From Sphingomonadales bacterium UBA6157 (lineage in GTDB: Bacteria > Pseudomonadota > Alphaproteobacteria > Sphingomonadales > Sphingomonadaceae), in NCBI GenBank assembly GCA_002423025.1, contig DIUN01000023.1, forward strand, positions 41,787 through 105,786: a stretch of 64,000 nucleotides of DNA, read 5' to 3'. Under the pieces are notes generated by a model. It ran no database searches. It had not been told where the DNA came from and was given only the letters and a program-made list of their open reading frames with translations. Made by a program: the position numbers and the translations under genes. Positions 19,605-29,705 of this stretch are shown here, in pieces. Position 1 is the stretch's first letter. Every line of letters begins with the position of its first letter.

Positions 19605-19645
19605 CTCCGGCTGGCAGGGGGCAATACGCTCCCGGCCAGCCGGAG
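19605..19645. terminator. Strong bidirectional terminator hairpin (ompW / monooxygenase)
   Basis: An 11-bp perfect stem, CTCCGGCTGGC (19605-19615) with GCCAGCCGGAG (19635-19645), lies between two convergent genes, 8 bases past the OmpW stop and 6 bases past the monooxygenase stop. Confidence 0.6.
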
Positions 19646-19651
19646 GCCCGT

Positions 19652-21442
19652 TCAGGCGAACACCAGCCCCTCGAACGCGCCGGATTTCCGCCAGCCGTCG
19701 ATATAGTTGAAATAGGCCACCGCGCCCGCCGGATGGCCGACGCCGAACGCCGCCCGGGCATCCTGCCCGGCACCCTCGTTGTTGTAGTAGCCCGGCGTGC
19801 AGTCCGGCGCCGCCCCGGCCATCATCCCCGGCCCGGTCATCAGGAACTTCACCCATTTTTCCTGCGCCTCCGGGTCCGCATCCACCCGCGCCGCGCCGGC
19901 CCTGAGCGCATGGCTCACCACGGCGGCAATCGTGTCTCCCGCGTCCGTCCAGTTGTGCGGCACATTGATGATGAAGTTCGCGGCCTGGGCAAACTGCACG
20001 ATGAAGGCGTTGGGAAAGCCATGGACATGCAGCCCATGCAGCGTCCGCATCCCCTCCGACCACGCCTCGGAGAGCCGGCGGCCGCCCACCCCTGCGATAT
20101 CGAACCCGGCCCGCCGCTCATGCGAGGTGCCGACTTCAAAGCCCGAGGCATAGATGATGCAATCGACCTCATAATGCTGGCCGCCGACCCAGAAGCCGGT
20201 CTCGTCGATCCGTTCGACGCCCTTGCCATCGGTATCGATGAGCTGGGTGCCGGGCTCGTTGAACGCCTGCAGATAGGCATCATGGAAGCACGGCCGCTTG
20301 CACAGCTGCCGGTACCAGGCCTTCAGCTTCTCGGCGGTCTCTTTGTCGTCCACGATCGCCTCGGCGCGGGCGCGGATCTCGGACATCTTCTCGATATCGG
20401 CATCCTCATAGGCCGCCATCATGCCCTCGGGCGTCATCCTGTCCATAGGCAGGCCCATGATGCGCTCGCGGATGCGCTTGGTCAGGTCGGTCCAGCCGTC
20501 CTGCACCAGATCCTCCGCCGGCGGCGGCCCCATGCCGACATTGGCGGCAAAGTTCATCAGCCAGCGCTTCTGCCAGCCCGGCGTCGCCATGCCCTCGAAC
20601 CACTCGGGGTCGATCGGCGCGTTGGCGCGCACATCCACCGAGGAGGGCGTGCGCTGCACCACATAGAGCGTGCCGGCGGCGCGGGCGAGGTGCGGCACAC
20701 ACTGCACCGATGTGGCGCCGGTGCCGATGATCGCCACCCGCTTGTCGCCCAGCCTGTCCAGCGGCGCGCCATGCGTGTCTCCGCCGGTATAGTCATAATC
20801 CCAGCGGCTGGTGTGGAAGCTGTGGCCCTTGAAGCTCTCGATGCCCGGAATGCCCGGCAGCTTGGGCACGTGCAGCGGCCCGGTGCCCATGCCGATGTAG
20901 TCGGCGGTGAAGCGATCCCCCCGGTCGGTGGTGACGACCCATACGGTCTTCTCCTCGTCCCACACCATGTCGGTGACGCGGGTGTGGAACAGCGCTTTGT
21001 CATACAGGCCGAAGGTGCGGCCGATGCGCCGCGATTGCTCCAGGATCTCCGGGGCATGGGCGTATTTTTCGGTCGGCATATGCCCGGTTTCCTCGAGCAG
21101 CGGCAGGTAGATGATCGAGGCGGTGTCGCACTGCGCGCCGGGGTAGCGGTTCCAGTACCAGTTGCCGCCAAAATCCCCGGCCTTGTCGATCAGCCGCACA
21201 TCGGTGATCCCGGCTTCGGCAAGCCGCGCGCCGACGCACAGCCCGGCAAAGCCGCCGCCGACCATCGCGAAGGTCACATGGTCCGTCACCGGTGCCCGCT
21301 CGATGCGCGGGGTGTACGGGTCCTCAAGGTAATGCGCGAACTGGCCGGCGGTTTCCAGATACTGGTCATTGCCATCGGCGCGCAGCCGCTTTTCGCGCTC
21401 CGCCCGGTAGCGGGCCAGCACGGCTGATTTGTCGATGTTCAT
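19652..21442 (-). CDS. Flavin-containing Baeyer-Villiger-type monooxygenase
   Basis: The 596-residue protein has two dinucleotide folds, [11 protein letters not shown] for FAD and [10 protein letters not shown] for NADPH. Between them is the Baeyer-Villiger fingerprint FxGxxxHxxxW ([11 protein letters not shown]). Such enzymes insert oxygen next to a carbonyl in ketones, steroids or cyclic substrates. The ~50-residue N-terminal extension before the FAD motif resembles the longer, PAMO/CPDMO-like subgroup. ATG 21442 was chosen over GTG 21451. It is the largest gene of the block between tsaD and hemC; no further catabolic genes accompany it, so the substrate is open. Confidence 0.9.
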   Translation of the reverse strand: MNIDKSAVLARYRAEREKRLRADGNDQYLETAGQFAHYLEDPYTPRIERAPVTDHVTFAMVGGGFAGLCVGARLAEAGITDVRLIDKAGDFGGNWYWNRYPGAQCDTASIIYLPLLEETGHMPTEKYAHAPEILEQSRRIGRTFGLYDKALFHTRVTDMVWDEEKTVWVVTTDRGDRFTADYIGMGTGPLHVPKLPGIPGIESFKGHSFHTSRWDYDYTGGDTHGAPLDRLGDKRVAIIGTGATSVQCVPHLARAAGTLYVVQRTPSSVDVRANAPIDPEWFEGMATPGWQKRWLMNFAANVGMGPPPAEDLVQDGWTDLTKRIRERIMGLPMDRMTPEGMMAAYEDADIEKMSEIRARAEAIVDDKETAEKLKAWYRQLCKRPCFHDAYLQAFNEPGTQLIDTDGKGVERIDETGFWVGGQHYEVDCIIYASGFEVGTSHERRAGFDIAGVGGRRLSEAWSEGMRTLHGLHVHGFPNAFIVQFAQAANFIINVPHNWTDAGDTIAAVVSHALRAGAARVDADPEAQEKWVKFLMTGPGMMAGAAPDCTPGYYNNEGAGQDARAAFGVGHPAGAVAYFNYIDGWRKSGAFEGLVFA

Positions 21443-21493
21443 TGTCACCACGTCCTCTGGCAGTCCCTTATGCGGGACGGACGCTAGCCGAAG

Positions 21494-22153
21494 TCAGCGG
21501 TGCGCCAAGCTGGCAGTTTTCCGGGAGTCCGGCAGCGGCAAGGCAGAAGCGGCGTGCGGCAGGAACGGCGTGACAGCCGCCAGCGCCTGCTCGACATAGC
21601 GCTGCTTCTCGCCCACCGGCGCCACATAGTGCATGGCCGCCTCGGCATCGCCCAGCGTCGCCAGCCGGGCGATCACCCAGGTTGCCAGATATTGCGAGGC
21701 CAGGCAGCCGCCCGCCGTCGCGACATTGCCATGCGCCACGAACGGCGCATCCAGAACCTCGATGCCGGCCTCGATCACCCAGGGCTTGGTCGTCAGGTCC
21801 GTGCAGGCCGGCAGGCTGCCGATCAGGCCGAGCTTGGCGAGGAGCAGCGTGCCCGAGCATTGCGCGCCGACCAGTTGCCGGGACGGATCGAGCCTGATGC
21901 GGGCGAGCATGGCAGCATCGGCGGCAATCTCGCGGGTGCGGATGCCGCTGCCGATCAGCACGGCATCGGCCTCGGCGGCAAACTCCAGCGGCTTCTGGCG
22001 CTGCACGGTGACGCCGTTCATCGAGGTGACTTCGGGCGTCGGCGCGGTGATGTGCGCCGCCCAGCCCTTGGCCTTCAGCCGATTGAGGATGGCGGCGGCA
22101 ACGAACGAATCCAGCTCGTTGAAGCCATCGAAGGTGAGAACGGCGATCTGCAC
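21494..22153 (-). CDS. DJ-1/PfpI-family protein
   Basis: This 219-residue class I glutamine-amidotransferase-like protein has a nucleophile-elbow cysteine in GAQCSGTLLLAKLGL. An early conserved acidic residue sits in FDGFNELD. The family includes isonitrile hydratase-like and glyoxalase-like enzymes and chaperones. The long C-terminal part after the GGCLASQY segment resembles the InhA/isonitrile hydratase subgroup more than PfpI proteases. The GTG start at 22153 is supported by AGGAG 6-7 bases upstream. The gene is divergent from hemC. Confidence 0.82.
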   Translation of the reverse strand: MQIAVLTFDGFNELDSFVAAAILNRLKAKGWAAHITAPTPEVTSMNGVTVQRQKPLEFAAEADAVLIGSGIRTREIAADAAMLARIRLDPSRQLVGAQCSGTLLLAKLGLIGSLPACTDLTTKPWVIEAGIEVLDAPFVAHGNVATAGGCLASQYLATWVIARLATLGDAEAAMHYVAPVGEKQRYVEQALAAVTPFLPHAASALPLPDSRKTASLAHR

Positions 22154-22266
22154 GAGAGTCTCCTGAGAGTGGCCATCTACCAAAATTGGCCCGGAAGGGG
22201 AACGCCAGCGCCCGGAAGCGCCTGCGGCTCTTGCCAAGGCCCGCCCCGGCTTTCACAACATGGCGT

Positions 22267-23190
22267 ATGACGACAAGCTTCAAACTCGGCACCCGTGGTT
22301 CCCCGCTCGCGTTGGCGCAGGCGCATATGACAGCTTCGGCGCTCGCCGCCGCGCATGGCTGGGGGCCGGATGTCGCCGAGATCGTGGTGATTTCCACCAC
22401 CGGGGACCGGGTGCAGGACCGGCCGCTCGCCGAGATCGGCGGCAAGGCGCTGTGGACCAAGGAGCTCGATGCCGCGCTGATCGATGGCCGCATCGATTGC
22501 GCCGTGCACTCCATGAAGGATGTCGAGACCGAACTGCGCGAGGGCATCAGCCTCGCCGCCATGCTGCCGCGCGCCGATGTGCGGGAGCGGCTGATCGGCG
22601 CCGCCAGCATCGAGGCGCTGCCGCAGGGCGCGCGCATCGGCACCTCCAGCCCGCGCCGCGCCGCGCAGCTGAAAGCGATGCGGCCCGATCTCGTCACCGA
22701 GATTCTGCGCGGCAATGTCGCCACGCGCATGGCCAAGGTGGAGAGCGGCGCCATTGACGCCACGCTGCTGGCGGCCGCCGGGCTGGACCGGCTCGGCGTG
22801 GCGGCGGGCAGCACCATCCCCATCGAGACGATGCTGCCGGCCAGCGCCCAGGGCGCCGTGGGCATCACGGCGCGGCAGGGTGACGCGGCGGTGGCGGCGC
22901 TGCTCGCCGCGATCAATGACAGGGACACCTTCGACGCCGTGTCGCTGGAGCGCGGCTTTCTCGCGGCGCTGGGCGGCACCTGCCACAGCCCGGTGGCGGC
23001 GCTGGCGCGGATTGCCGGTGGCGATGTGAGCTTCCGCGCCGAGATCATGACCGAAGATGGCACCGAGATCGAAGGCGGCAGCTTCGAGGCGACGCTGGCC
23101 GATGCGCCTGCGCTGGTCGCGGCGTTGGCGGCGGACATGCTGGAGGACGCCAGCCCGGCGCTGCGCGCGCTGTTCAACCCCGCCGGCTGA
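22267..23190 (+). CDS. hemC: Hydroxymethylbilane synthase (porphobilinogen deaminase)
   Basis: HemC polymerises four porphobilinogens into hydroxymethylbilane in tetrapyrrole synthesis. The 307-residue protein has the opening LGTRGSPLALAQ, the substrate-binding VHSMKDV, GTSSPRRAAQL and the dipyrromethane-cofactor cysteine in GGTCHSPVAA. ATG 22267 coincides with the conserved N-terminus; an upstream frame to 22186 is not conserved in character. hemD follows after one base. Confidence 0.96.
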   Translation: MTTSFKLGTRGSPLALAQAHMTASALAAAHGWGPDVAEIVVISTTGDRVQDRPLAEIGGKALWTKELDAALIDGRIDCAVHSMKDVETELREGISLAAMLPRADVRERLIGAASIEALPQGARIGTSSPRRAAQLKAMRPDLVTEILRGNVATRMAKVESGAIDATLLAAAGLDRLGVAAGSTIPIETMLPASAQGAVGITARQGDAAVAALLAAINDRDTFDAVSLERGFLAALGGTCHSPVAALARIAGGDVSFRAEIMTEDGTEIEGGSFEATLADAPALVAALAADMLEDASPALRALFNPAG

Positions 23191-23191
23191 G

Positions 23192-23854
23192 GTGGCGCGG
23201 GTTCTCGTCACCAGGCCGGAGCCGGGTGCCGGGGTGACAGCGGCGCGGCTGCGGGCGCTGGGCCATGATGTGGCGATTGCCCCGCTGATGGCGACCGAGG
23301 CGGTGGCGTGGCAGCCGCCCGAGGTTGTGCCCGAGGCGCTGCTCATCACCAGTGCGGCGGCGGCGCGGCTGGCCGGGGACGCGGCGCAGGCGTGGCGGGG
23401 GCTGCCGTGCTTTTGCGTCGGCACCTCCAGCGCGAAGGCGGCGCGGGCGGCAGGCTTTGTGGATGTGCGCGCGGGGCCGGGCAGCGTGCAGCCGCTGGTG
23501 ACGGAGATTGCCGGGGCGGGCATCACCCGGCTGCTGCACCTGGCGGGGGAGGATCGCACGGCGTTCGCGGTGCCGGCGGGGCTGCGGATCATGACGCGGA
23601 TCGTCTATCGCGCCCGGCTGCTGCCGCTGGTGGTGGCCGGAGCGGTGGATGTGGCGCTGCTCTACAGCGCCCGTACGGCGCGGCACTTTGCCGGGGAGTG
23701 TGACAGGCTCGGGCTGGCGCGCGGCCGCATCGGACTGGTGGCGATGAGCGCCGTGGTGGCAGAAGCGGCGGGGCCGGGCTGGGCCCATGTGGCGACAGCG
23801 CAAACCCCCGATGAAGACGCGCTGCTGGCGGCAATCGCCGAGGTATGTCATTAG
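23192..23854 (+). CDS. hemD: Uroporphyrinogen-III synthase
   Basis: HemD cyclises hydroxymethylbilane to uroporphyrinogen III with inversion of ring D. The family diverges strongly, but this 220-residue protein shows the typical start VLVTRPEPGAGVTAARLRALGH. It also has the mid-region LLITSAAAARL and a C-terminal bidomain pattern ending in a TPDEDALLAAI segment. The GTG at 23192 lies one base after the hemC stop, so translation is almost certainly coupled. Confidence 0.9.
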   Translation: MARVLVTRPEPGAGVTAARLRALGHDVAIAPLMATEAVAWQPPEVVPEALLITSAAAARLAGDAAQAWRGLPCFCVGTSSAKAARAAGFVDVRAGPGSVQPLVTEIAGAGITRLLHLAGEDRTAFAVPAGLRIMTRIVYRARLLPLVVAGAVDVALLYSARTARHFAGECDRLGLARGRIGLVAMSAVVAEAAGPGWAHVATAQTPDEDALLAAIAEVCH

Positions 23855-23888
23855 GAATCCGTGAAAGCCGGCGAGATGTGGCCTGCTG

Positions 23889-25055
23889 ATGAGGACGCTG
23901 ATGGAGCCCCAATTCGATCGCGGTGAAGTCGATCGGGCCAGCCTCGAGGCCACCGAGCGGCTGCGCGCCCGGCTGGCCAATGAGCGGCTGCCCAAGCCCG
24001 ACCAGCGGCCGCGCTCCAGCCTGCCCTGGGTGGTGGCCGGCGGGCTCTTCGTGTTCAGCGCCGGGATGATCGCCAACCCGTGGTTCGAGGCGAATGTGCG
24101 CCAGCGGCTGCCCTTTGCCGGCACGCCGCAGGCCGCCGCTCCGGATGTGACGGCGCTCAACAAGCAACTCGCCGATATAGAGGCGCGCGCCGATACGGCG
24201 GAGGACGCCGCGCCGCCATCCGAACGGCTGGCGCGCACCGAGGCCAAGGTGGAGACCAGCACCGACCAGCTGGCCCGCGAGGCAGACCGCATCGACAGGC
24301 TGACCGGCGAAGTCGCCAGCCTGGCGGCGCGGCTGGATGCGGACCGGGCGCGAGATGAGGCGGCTGCCGGGCAGGTTGCCGCTGCCGCAGCACGCAGCGA
24401 GGCGATGCTTGTGGTGATTCTGGCCCGCCGCGCCGTGGAGCAGGGCCGGCCGCTGGGCGCCATCGATCCGGTGCTGCGCCGGGCTTTTGATGCGCGCTAC
24501 CCGGAGGCCGTGGCCGCCGTGGCGGCGCTGGGCGCCGCGCCGGTGAGCATGGCGCGGCTGGAGCTGGATTTTGCCGCGCTGCGCTCGGTGCTCGGCGCGG
24601 GCACCGCTGCACCCGGAGCGCGCCAGGGCTGGTGGGATACGCTGAAGCAGAGTGTGCGCGCGATGGTGACGCGCGATGAGCCGGGCGTTGCCGCGCCGGC
24701 TGCAGCCGCAGCCGCAGCACTGGCGCGCGGTGATGTTCGGGCGGCCGCAAACCACCTGCGCCGGCTGCCGGCGCCGCGCCCGGCCGGGGTCGATCGCTGG
24801 CTGGCGAATGCCGACAGGCTGGCTACGGGCAGCGCCGCGCTGGCGATTCTGGAGGCTGCTGCCGTCAATCTCCCGATCGTTGCCGGGCCGGAACCCGCGG
24901 TCGCCCAGCCGGTGCCGGGTGCGATCCTGCCCGGTGCCGGCGCGGCACCGGCTGCGGACCGGGAATCTCCGCTTTTCTCCGGGCTGACAGGGGTGGGCAA
25001 GGCGCTGGGCGCTGCCGTCCGTTCCCTGCGCAGCGTGCGCGCCGCGCTGTCCTAG
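23889..25055 (+). CDS. Mitofilin/Mic60-like inner-membrane protein (COG4223 type)
   Basis: The protein has 388 residues: a cytoplasmic N-terminal ~45, one membrane helix (WVVAGGLFVFSAGMI), an Ala/Glu/Arg-rich coiled-coil stretch (~90-165), and a helical Ala-rich C-terminal domain facing the periplasm. This layout and its place directly after hemC-hemD match the alphaproteobacterial homologues of mitochondrial Mic60. Those homologues shape inner-membrane invaginations and contact outer-membrane partners. Sequence identity in this family is low, so the call rests on architecture and context. Starts at 23889 or 23901 are both possible. The gene overlaps the convergent yggS by 4 bases. Confidence 0.72.
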   Translation: MRTLMEPQFDRGEVDRASLEATERLRARLANERLPKPDQRPRSSLPWVVAGGLFVFSAGMIANPWFEANVRQRLPFAGTPQAAAPDVTALNKQLADIEARADTAEDAAPPSERLARTEAKVETSTDQLAREADRIDRLTGEVASLAARLDADRARDEAAAGQVAAAAARSEAMLVVILARRAVEQGRPLGAIDPVLRRAFDARYPEAVAAVAALGAAPVSMARLELDFAALRSVLGAGTAAPGARQGWWDTLKQSVRAMVTRDEPGVAAPAAAAAAALARGDVRAAANHLRRLPAPRPAGVDRWLANADRLATGSAALAILEAAAVNLPIVAGPEPAVAQPVPGAILPGAGAAPAADRESPLFSGLTGVGKALGAAVRSLRSVRAALS

Positions 25056-25720
25056 GCGCGGCCGCCAAACAGCGCACTGCCGACCCGAACAACCGTCGCG
25101 CCGAGCATCACCGCTGTCTCGAAATCACCGGACATGCCCATGCTGAGCTGGGCAAGCCCTTGTTCCCGCGTGATTTTCGCGAGCAACGCAAAAAACGGCG
25201 CCGCCTCGATATCCGCCGGCGGCACGCACATCAGCCCGATGATCGGTAGCCCGGCGGCGCGCGCCTCGGCCAGCAGCGCCGGCACATCGGCAATCTCGCA
25301 GCCACCCTTCTGGGCCTCGCCGCCGATGTTGACCTGCACGAAGCAGTCCGGATATTTCTCTTGTGATTCCATGGCCTTGGCCAGCGCCTTGACCAGCGAA
25401 GGCCGATCGACGGAGTGAATCACATCAAACAGCGCCACCGCTTCGGCCGCCTTGTTGGATTGCAACTGGCCGACCAGATGCAGCCGCAGATCAGGTGTCA
25501 ACGCTTTGAGTTCAGGCCATTTTTCCTGCGCTTCGGCCACACGGTTCTCGCCAAAGCTGCGCTGCCCGGCAGCAATCAGTGGCGCAATCGCCTCCGCGCC
25601 CCAAGTCTTGCTCACCGCCACCAGTTCAATCTCGCCAGGCGCCCGCCCAGCCGACCGCGCAGCCGAGGCAATACGCGCTTGAACGGCAGCAAGCCGCTCA
25701 GCTGCTGTGCTGCTATCCAC
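25052..25720 (-). CDS. Pyridoxal phosphate homeostasis protein (YggS/PROSC)
   Basis: The 222-residue single-domain TIM-barrel protein of the YggS family binds PLP and helps balance cofactor and amino-acid pools without known catalysis. It has the PLP-lysine segment LVAVSKTWGAEA, SFGENRVAEAQEKW, HLVGQLQSNKA, and the C-terminal LSMGMSGDFETAVMLGATVVRVGSALFG. It is full length. The preceding outer-membrane-like gene ends 5 bases before the window coordinates of its start on the same strand, so the two may be co-transcribed. Confidence 0.95.
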   Translation of the reverse strand: MDSSTAAERLAAVQARIASAARSAGRAPGEIELVAVSKTWGAEAIAPLIAAGQRSFGENRVAEAQEKWPELKALTPDLRLHLVGQLQSNKAAEAVALFDVIHSVDRPSLVKALAKAMESQEKYPDCFVQVNIGGEAQKGGCEIADVPALLAEARAAGLPIIGLMCVPPADIEAAPFFALLAKITREQGLAQLSMGMSGDFETAVMLGATVVRVGSALFGGRA

Positions 25721-25725
25721 TTGAA

Positions 25726-26499
25726 TCAGAAGGCGATATTGGTGCCGAGATACACGGCCTGGTCTGGCCGGTCCGTCTCGATGAGCGACGGCGTTTCCGG
25801 CGCCAGCTTGTAACGCACGCCGCCCGTAACGGAGAAGCGCGGTGCCACCAGATAAGCCCCGCCAAGCTCGACAGAGTAGCGACGCTCAAGCGGCGAGAAG
25901 GCCAACAATGAGCCTTCCTCAGCCTTGCCCTGCAAGCTCGTCTTCCAGTTCTTGCCGCGATAGCTCAGGCCAAGATCCACCGATTCCCGAGCCCCGGCAA
26001 CAGTGCCCGGCTGGCTGCCTGGATCGAAGCGGCTGAAGCCGGTGCTGACCGCAAAGCCCTTCCAAGCCACGGAAAGATCAACATTATATGCCGAAGGTGC
26101 CGCTGCAGCCACAACCGGCGCAGCTGCGCGCGAGCGGTCTGGAGCGGCAGCAACAACCTTGGTGCTCACGCCAAGCGAAAGCGCCTTGCGATTGTCGCTC
26201 TGGCCCGAAGGCGTGAAGCGAAAGGCGCGCTCGACTGTCTGGGTGCGCGCCGAAGCAGCGGAATTTCCGGCCGCAGTGAAGCTGAAGCTGGCCGGATCAG
26301 TGATCGACGGCTGGAACGGCGTCAGCGGTGTTTCGATGGTGAATTTCGGTTTGGCGCTCTTGGAAGGCCCGGTGCGCGCCGCGAACGCAGGCGCAGCCAG
26401 CAGGCTGGCGGCAACAACAGCCAGGACCATGCGCTGCGCAACCGGAAGGCGGCGCCGCAAAGCGGGCCCCTCCCCGCGCGAATCGACATGGATCGTCAT
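25726..26499 (-). CDS. Putative outer-membrane protein, unassigned
   Basis: The 257-residue precursor has a basic N-terminus, a hydrophobic stretch and an AFAA cleavage region at ~40, i.e. a Sec signal peptide. A Ser/Thr/Ala-rich, probably disordered, segment follows. The last ~120 residues alternate polar and hydrophobic residues (LSVAWKGFAVSTGFSRF, VDLGLSYRGKNWKTSLQGK, YSVELGGAYLVAPRFSVTGGVRYKL) and end in Phe, the pattern of a small beta-barrel. I recognise no named family. It is divergent from the DUF3576-leuS unit and upstream of yggS. Base composition is lower in G+C than in genes before 24 kb. Confidence 0.7.
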   Translation of the reverse strand: MTIHVDSRGEGPALRRRLPVAQRMVLAVVAASLLAAPAFAARTGPSKSAKPKFTIETPLTPFQPSITDPASFSFTAAGNSAASARTQTVERAFRFTPSGQSDNRKALSLGVSTKVVAAAPDRSRAAAPVVAAAAPSAYNVDLSVAWKGFAVSTGFSRFDPGSQPGTVAGARESVDLGLSYRGKNWKTSLQGKAEEGSLLAFSPLERRYSVELGGAYLVAPRFSVTGGVRYKLAPETPSLIETDRPDQAVYLGTNIAF

Positions 26500-26662
26500 A
26501 TGAAAATCCCTATCAGCAACGTTTCACCACGCCCAGCCCATAACGGCCGGGAAATCAGCGAATTGCCGCGATATTGTATACGAGTGTGGACTTCAGCGCA
26601 CACATTTCCCGAAGCGCCGGGGCTATCACCGTAGCCTTACGTATTTGGCCTGCCGGGAAGGC

Positions 26663-26692
26663 TTGGCGCAAGCCGCTCACCGCGCCTATAAG
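26663..26692 (+). promoter_or_regulatory. Likely sigma-70 promoter of the DUF3576-leuS-lptE-holA operon
   Basis: TTGGCG (26663-26668) and TATAAG (26687-26692) are separated by 18 bases, matching the -35 and -10 consensus at 4 and 5 of 6 positions. Transcription would begin near 26699, 35 bases before the first gene. Confidence 0.5.
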
Positions 26693-26733
26693 AACCTTTG
26701 GTTTCCCGTTGAAGTTTCCTGGAAGGGTCGTCG

Positions 26734-27168
26734 ATGCGTCGCATCAGTGTTCATGTTGCCGGTCTGGCATTGCTTGCGTCGCTTGCGGCTTGCGGAAAGG
26801 ACAACAAGCCGCTGCTCGCCGCAGAAGCGCCAGCCCGCATTACGACGTTGGGAATAAACGCTTATTTGTGGCGTGCTTCGCTTGACACATTGGCCTTCAT
26901 GCCGCTGGCGCAGGTTGATTCGACCGGTGGCGTCATCATCACCGATTGGTATGCCACGCCGCAAAGCCCCAATGAACGCGTAAAGGTGACGGTGTCGATT
27001 CTGGATACCGAGCTGCGTGCTGATGCCGTGCGGGTGACGGCTATCCGCCAGACTCTGGCCGCCAACGGCTGGCTTGATGCGCCAGTGCGTGCCGGCACTG
27101 TGCAGAAGCTGGAAGAGACCATCCTCAGCCGCGCCCGCGATCTGCGGCGCGGCCAGTTCTCGGGCTGA
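26734..27168 (+). CDS. DUF3576 lipoprotein
   Basis: The 144-residue precursor has a classical lipobox (LASLAAC, lipidated Cys at residue 20), so the mature protein is membrane-anchored in the periplasm. The body matches the DUF3576 pattern: [25 protein letters not shown], and a C-terminal segment ending in [12 protein letters not shown]. The function is unknown; presence directly upstream of leuS is a recurrent alphaproteobacterial arrangement. GGAAGGG lies just before the ATG. The leuS ATG is 11 bases downstream. Confidence 0.9.
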   Translation: MRRISVHVAGLALLASLAACGKDNKPLLAAEAPARITTLGINAYLWRASLDTLAFMPLAQVDSTGGVIITDWYATPQSPNERVKVTVSILDTELRADAVRVTAIRQTLAANGWLDAPVRAGTVQKLEETILSRARDLRRGQFSG

Positions 27169-27179
27169 CCCCGGCGATC

Positions 27180-29705
27180 ATGGCGCAGAAGTTTGATCAC
27201 GCCGGCGCCGAGCGGCGCTGGCAGCAGACATGGGCGGACGGCCGCTGTTTCGAGGCCAACGACGCTTCGTCCAAGCCCAAGGCCTATGTCCTTGAGATGT
27301 TTCCCTATCCTTCGGGTCGCATCCATATCGGCCACGTCCGCAATTACACCATGGGCGATGTGATCGCCCGCACGCGGCGGGCCCAGGGCTTTGAAGTGCT
27401 GCATCCCATGGGCTGGGATGCTTTTGGCATGCCGGCCGAGAATGCCGCCATGGAACGCGGCATCCATCCCGGTGGCTGGACCCGCTCCAACATCGCAGCA
27501 ATGCGTGCCCAGCTTCAGAGGCTGGGTTTCGCGCTTGATTGGAGCCGCGAGCTTGCGACCTGCGAGCCGGATTACTACGGCCATGAGCAGGCGCTTTTCC
27601 TCGATCTCCTCGCTGCTGGCCTGGTCTACCGCAAGGAATCAGCCGTCAATTGGGACCCGGTCGACATGACCGTGCTGGCCAATGAGCAAGTGATCGATGG
27701 CCGCGGCTGGCGCTCCGGCGCGGTGGTGGAGCGGCGTAGGCTCAGCCAGTGGTTTCTGCGGATCACCGATTTTGCCGAGGAGTTGCTCGAAGGCCTTGGT
27801 ACGCTGGAGCATTGGCCGGAGAAGGTGCGGCTGATGCAGGAGAACTGGATCGGCAAGTCTCAGGGCATGCGCTTTCGCTTCGCTGTTGACGGCCAGGATC
27901 TTGGTTTCGATGTCTTCACCACGCGGCCGGACACGCTGTTCGGTGCGAGCTTTGCGGCACTGGCGCCGGACCATCCGATCAGCAATGCACTGGCCGAAAA
28001 CAACCCCGGCCTCGCGGCTTTCATAGCCGAGTGTCGGGCGGGCGGCACCGCCACGGCGGATATCGAGGGCCAGGAGAAGCGGGGCTTCGATACAGGCTTG
28101 AGTGTTGTTCACCCGCTCGATCCCGCCATTCGCCTGCCTGTGTTTGTCGCAAATTTTGTGCTGATGGACTATGGTACAGGCGCTATCTTTGGCTGCCCGG
28201 CCCATGATCAGCGGGACCTTGATTTCGCGCGTAAATACCAACTGCCCGTGAGCCGCGTTGTCGCGCCCGAAGGTGCAGCCGAAACGCCGATTCACGTGGA
28301 AGCCTACACCGGGCCGGGCCAGCTTATCCACTCGCGCTGGCTTGATGGTATGGAGATCGAGCCGGCCAAGGCCGCTGTGATAGCGCGCGCCGAGGCCGAG
28401 GGCTGGGGTGAGGGTACGACGGTGTGGCGGCTGCGAGATTGGGGTGTCTCGCGCCAGCGCTATTGGGGCACGCCAATCCCGATTATCCATTGCGACGACT
28501 GCGGCGTGGTGCCTGTGCCCAAGGCACAGCTGCCGGTCGTGCTCCCTGAGGACGTCAGTTTCGATCTACCGGGAAACCCGCTCGATCGGCATCCAAGCTG
28601 GAAGCATGTCGATTGCCCACAATGCGGCAAGCCGGCGCGGCGGGAGACTGATACGCTCGACACCTTTGTCGATTCTTCCTGGTATTTCATTCGGTTCGCC
28701 AGCGCCCCGAAGGATCAGCCATTCGATCGTTCCATCGCCGAGCAATGGCTTCCGGTGGGCCAGTACATCGGCGGCGTCGAGCACGCGATCCTGCATCTGC
28801 TCTATGCGCGCTTCTGGACCCGCGCCCTCAATCGCATCGGTCGCCTTGGTGTGACGGAGCCGTTCGCCGGCCTCTTCACGCAAGGCATGGTGACGCACGA
28901 GACCTATTCGCGCTCGCAGGGGGAGGGCTCGGCGCCCTTGTTCTTCAGCCCCGATGAAGTGGCGCGCACCGGCCATGGCGCCACGCTCAAGACTGATGGT
29001 TCACCAGTTGAAGTTGGCCGCGTCATCAAGATGTCCAAGTCGAAGAAGAATACTGTCGACCCGGACACGATTCTTGCCACTTACGGTGCCGATGCCGTGC
29101 GTTGGTTCATGCTCTCGGATTCGCCGCCCGAGCGGGATCTCGCCTGGTCCGAGGCGGGCATCGATGGCGCCTGGCGTTTTGTACAGCGTGTCTGGCGTAT
29201 CGCCTCAGAGCCGCTTGCGGCCGATGGCGAGCGGGACATGAAGCTGGAGCGAGGCTACCATCGAGCAATCGCTGCCGTTACCGCCGATATCGACAAGCTG
29301 CAGTTCAACAAGGCCGTCGCTCGGCTCTACGAACTGGTCAACACGCTCGACAAGGCTCCGGCATCTTCAAGCCGCAGTGAAGCGGTGCTGGTTCTGCTGC
29401 GCCTTGCTGCGCCGATGGTGCCACACCTCGCTGAGGAGGCTTGGGCGCTGCTTGGCCAGCCGGGGCTGATCGCGGACGCACCGTGGCCCGTGGCTGACCC
29501 GGCGTTGCTCGAGGATGACAGCGTCACCATCGCCATCCAGGTGAATGGCAAGCTCAAGGATAGCTTTGAAGCTCCCAAGGGCATGGACAAGGCTGCGCTT
29601 GAAGCGGCCGTGCTGGCGCGCGACAAAGTTGTTCGGTCTCTGGAAGGTCGGGAGCCGCGCAAGGTGATTGTGGTACCTGACAGGTTGGTGAACATTGTTG
29701 CCTGA
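27180..29705 (+). CDS. leuS: Leucyl-tRNA synthetase
   Basis: LeuS charges tRNA-Leu. The 841-residue class Ia enzyme is full length. It has the HIGH motif as HIGH in [16 protein letters not shown] (~43-58), the inserted CP1 editing domain with the TTRPDT segment, and KMSKSKKN (~620) for ATP. A C-terminal anticodon-binding and tRNA-contact domain ends [13 protein letters not shown]. It is the second gene of the DUF3576-leuS-lptE-holA operon; the lptE start overlaps its stop by 8-11 bases. Confidence 0.98.
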   Translation: MAQKFDHAGAERRWQQTWADGRCFEANDASSKPKAYVLEMFPYPSGRIHIGHVRNYTMGDVIARTRRAQGFEVLHPMGWDAFGMPAENAAMERGIHPGGWTRSNIAAMRAQLQRLGFALDWSRELATCEPDYYGHEQALFLDLLAAGLVYRKESAVNWDPVDMTVLANEQVIDGRGWRSGAVVERRRLSQWFLRITDFAEELLEGLGTLEHWPEKVRLMQENWIGKSQGMRFRFAVDGQDLGFDVFTTRPDTLFGASFAALAPDHPISNALAENNPGLAAFIAECRAGGTATADIEGQEKRGFDTGLSVVHPLDPAIRLPVFVANFVLMDYGTGAIFGCPAHDQRDLDFARKYQLPVSRVVAPEGAAETPIHVEAYTGPGQLIHSRWLDGMEIEPAKAAVIARAEAEGWGEGTTVWRLRDWGVSRQRYWGTPIPIIHCDDCGVVPVPKAQLPVVLPEDVSFDLPGNPLDRHPSWKHVDCPQCGKPARRETDTLDTFVDSSWYFIRFASAPKDQPFDRSIAEQWLPVGQYIGGVEHAILHLLYARFWTRALNRIGRLGVTEPFAGLFTQGMVTHETYSRSQGEGSAPLFFSPDEVARTGHGATLKTDGSPVEVGRVIKMSKSKKNTVDPDTILATYGADAVRWFMLSDSPPERDLAWSEAGIDGAWRFVQRVWRIASEPLAADGERDMKLERGYHRAIAAVTADIDKLQFNKAVARLYELVNTLDKAPASSSRSEAVLVLLRLAAPMVPHLAEEAWALLGQPGLIADAPWPVADPALLEDDSVTIAIQVNGKLKDSFEAPKGMDKAALEAAVLARDKVVRSLEGREPRKVIVVPDRLVNIVA

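Noticed and set aside
17639..19624. A 661-codon minus-strand frame spanning MATE and OmpW genes
   Set aside because: It covers the MATE gene in another frame and runs antisense through ompW; no domain-like sequence is seen.
28288..28303. A third parS-like sequence (core TTCACGTGGA) within leuS
   Set aside because: Only 12 of 16 positions match parS, with mismatches at both ends, so ParB binding is unlikely.
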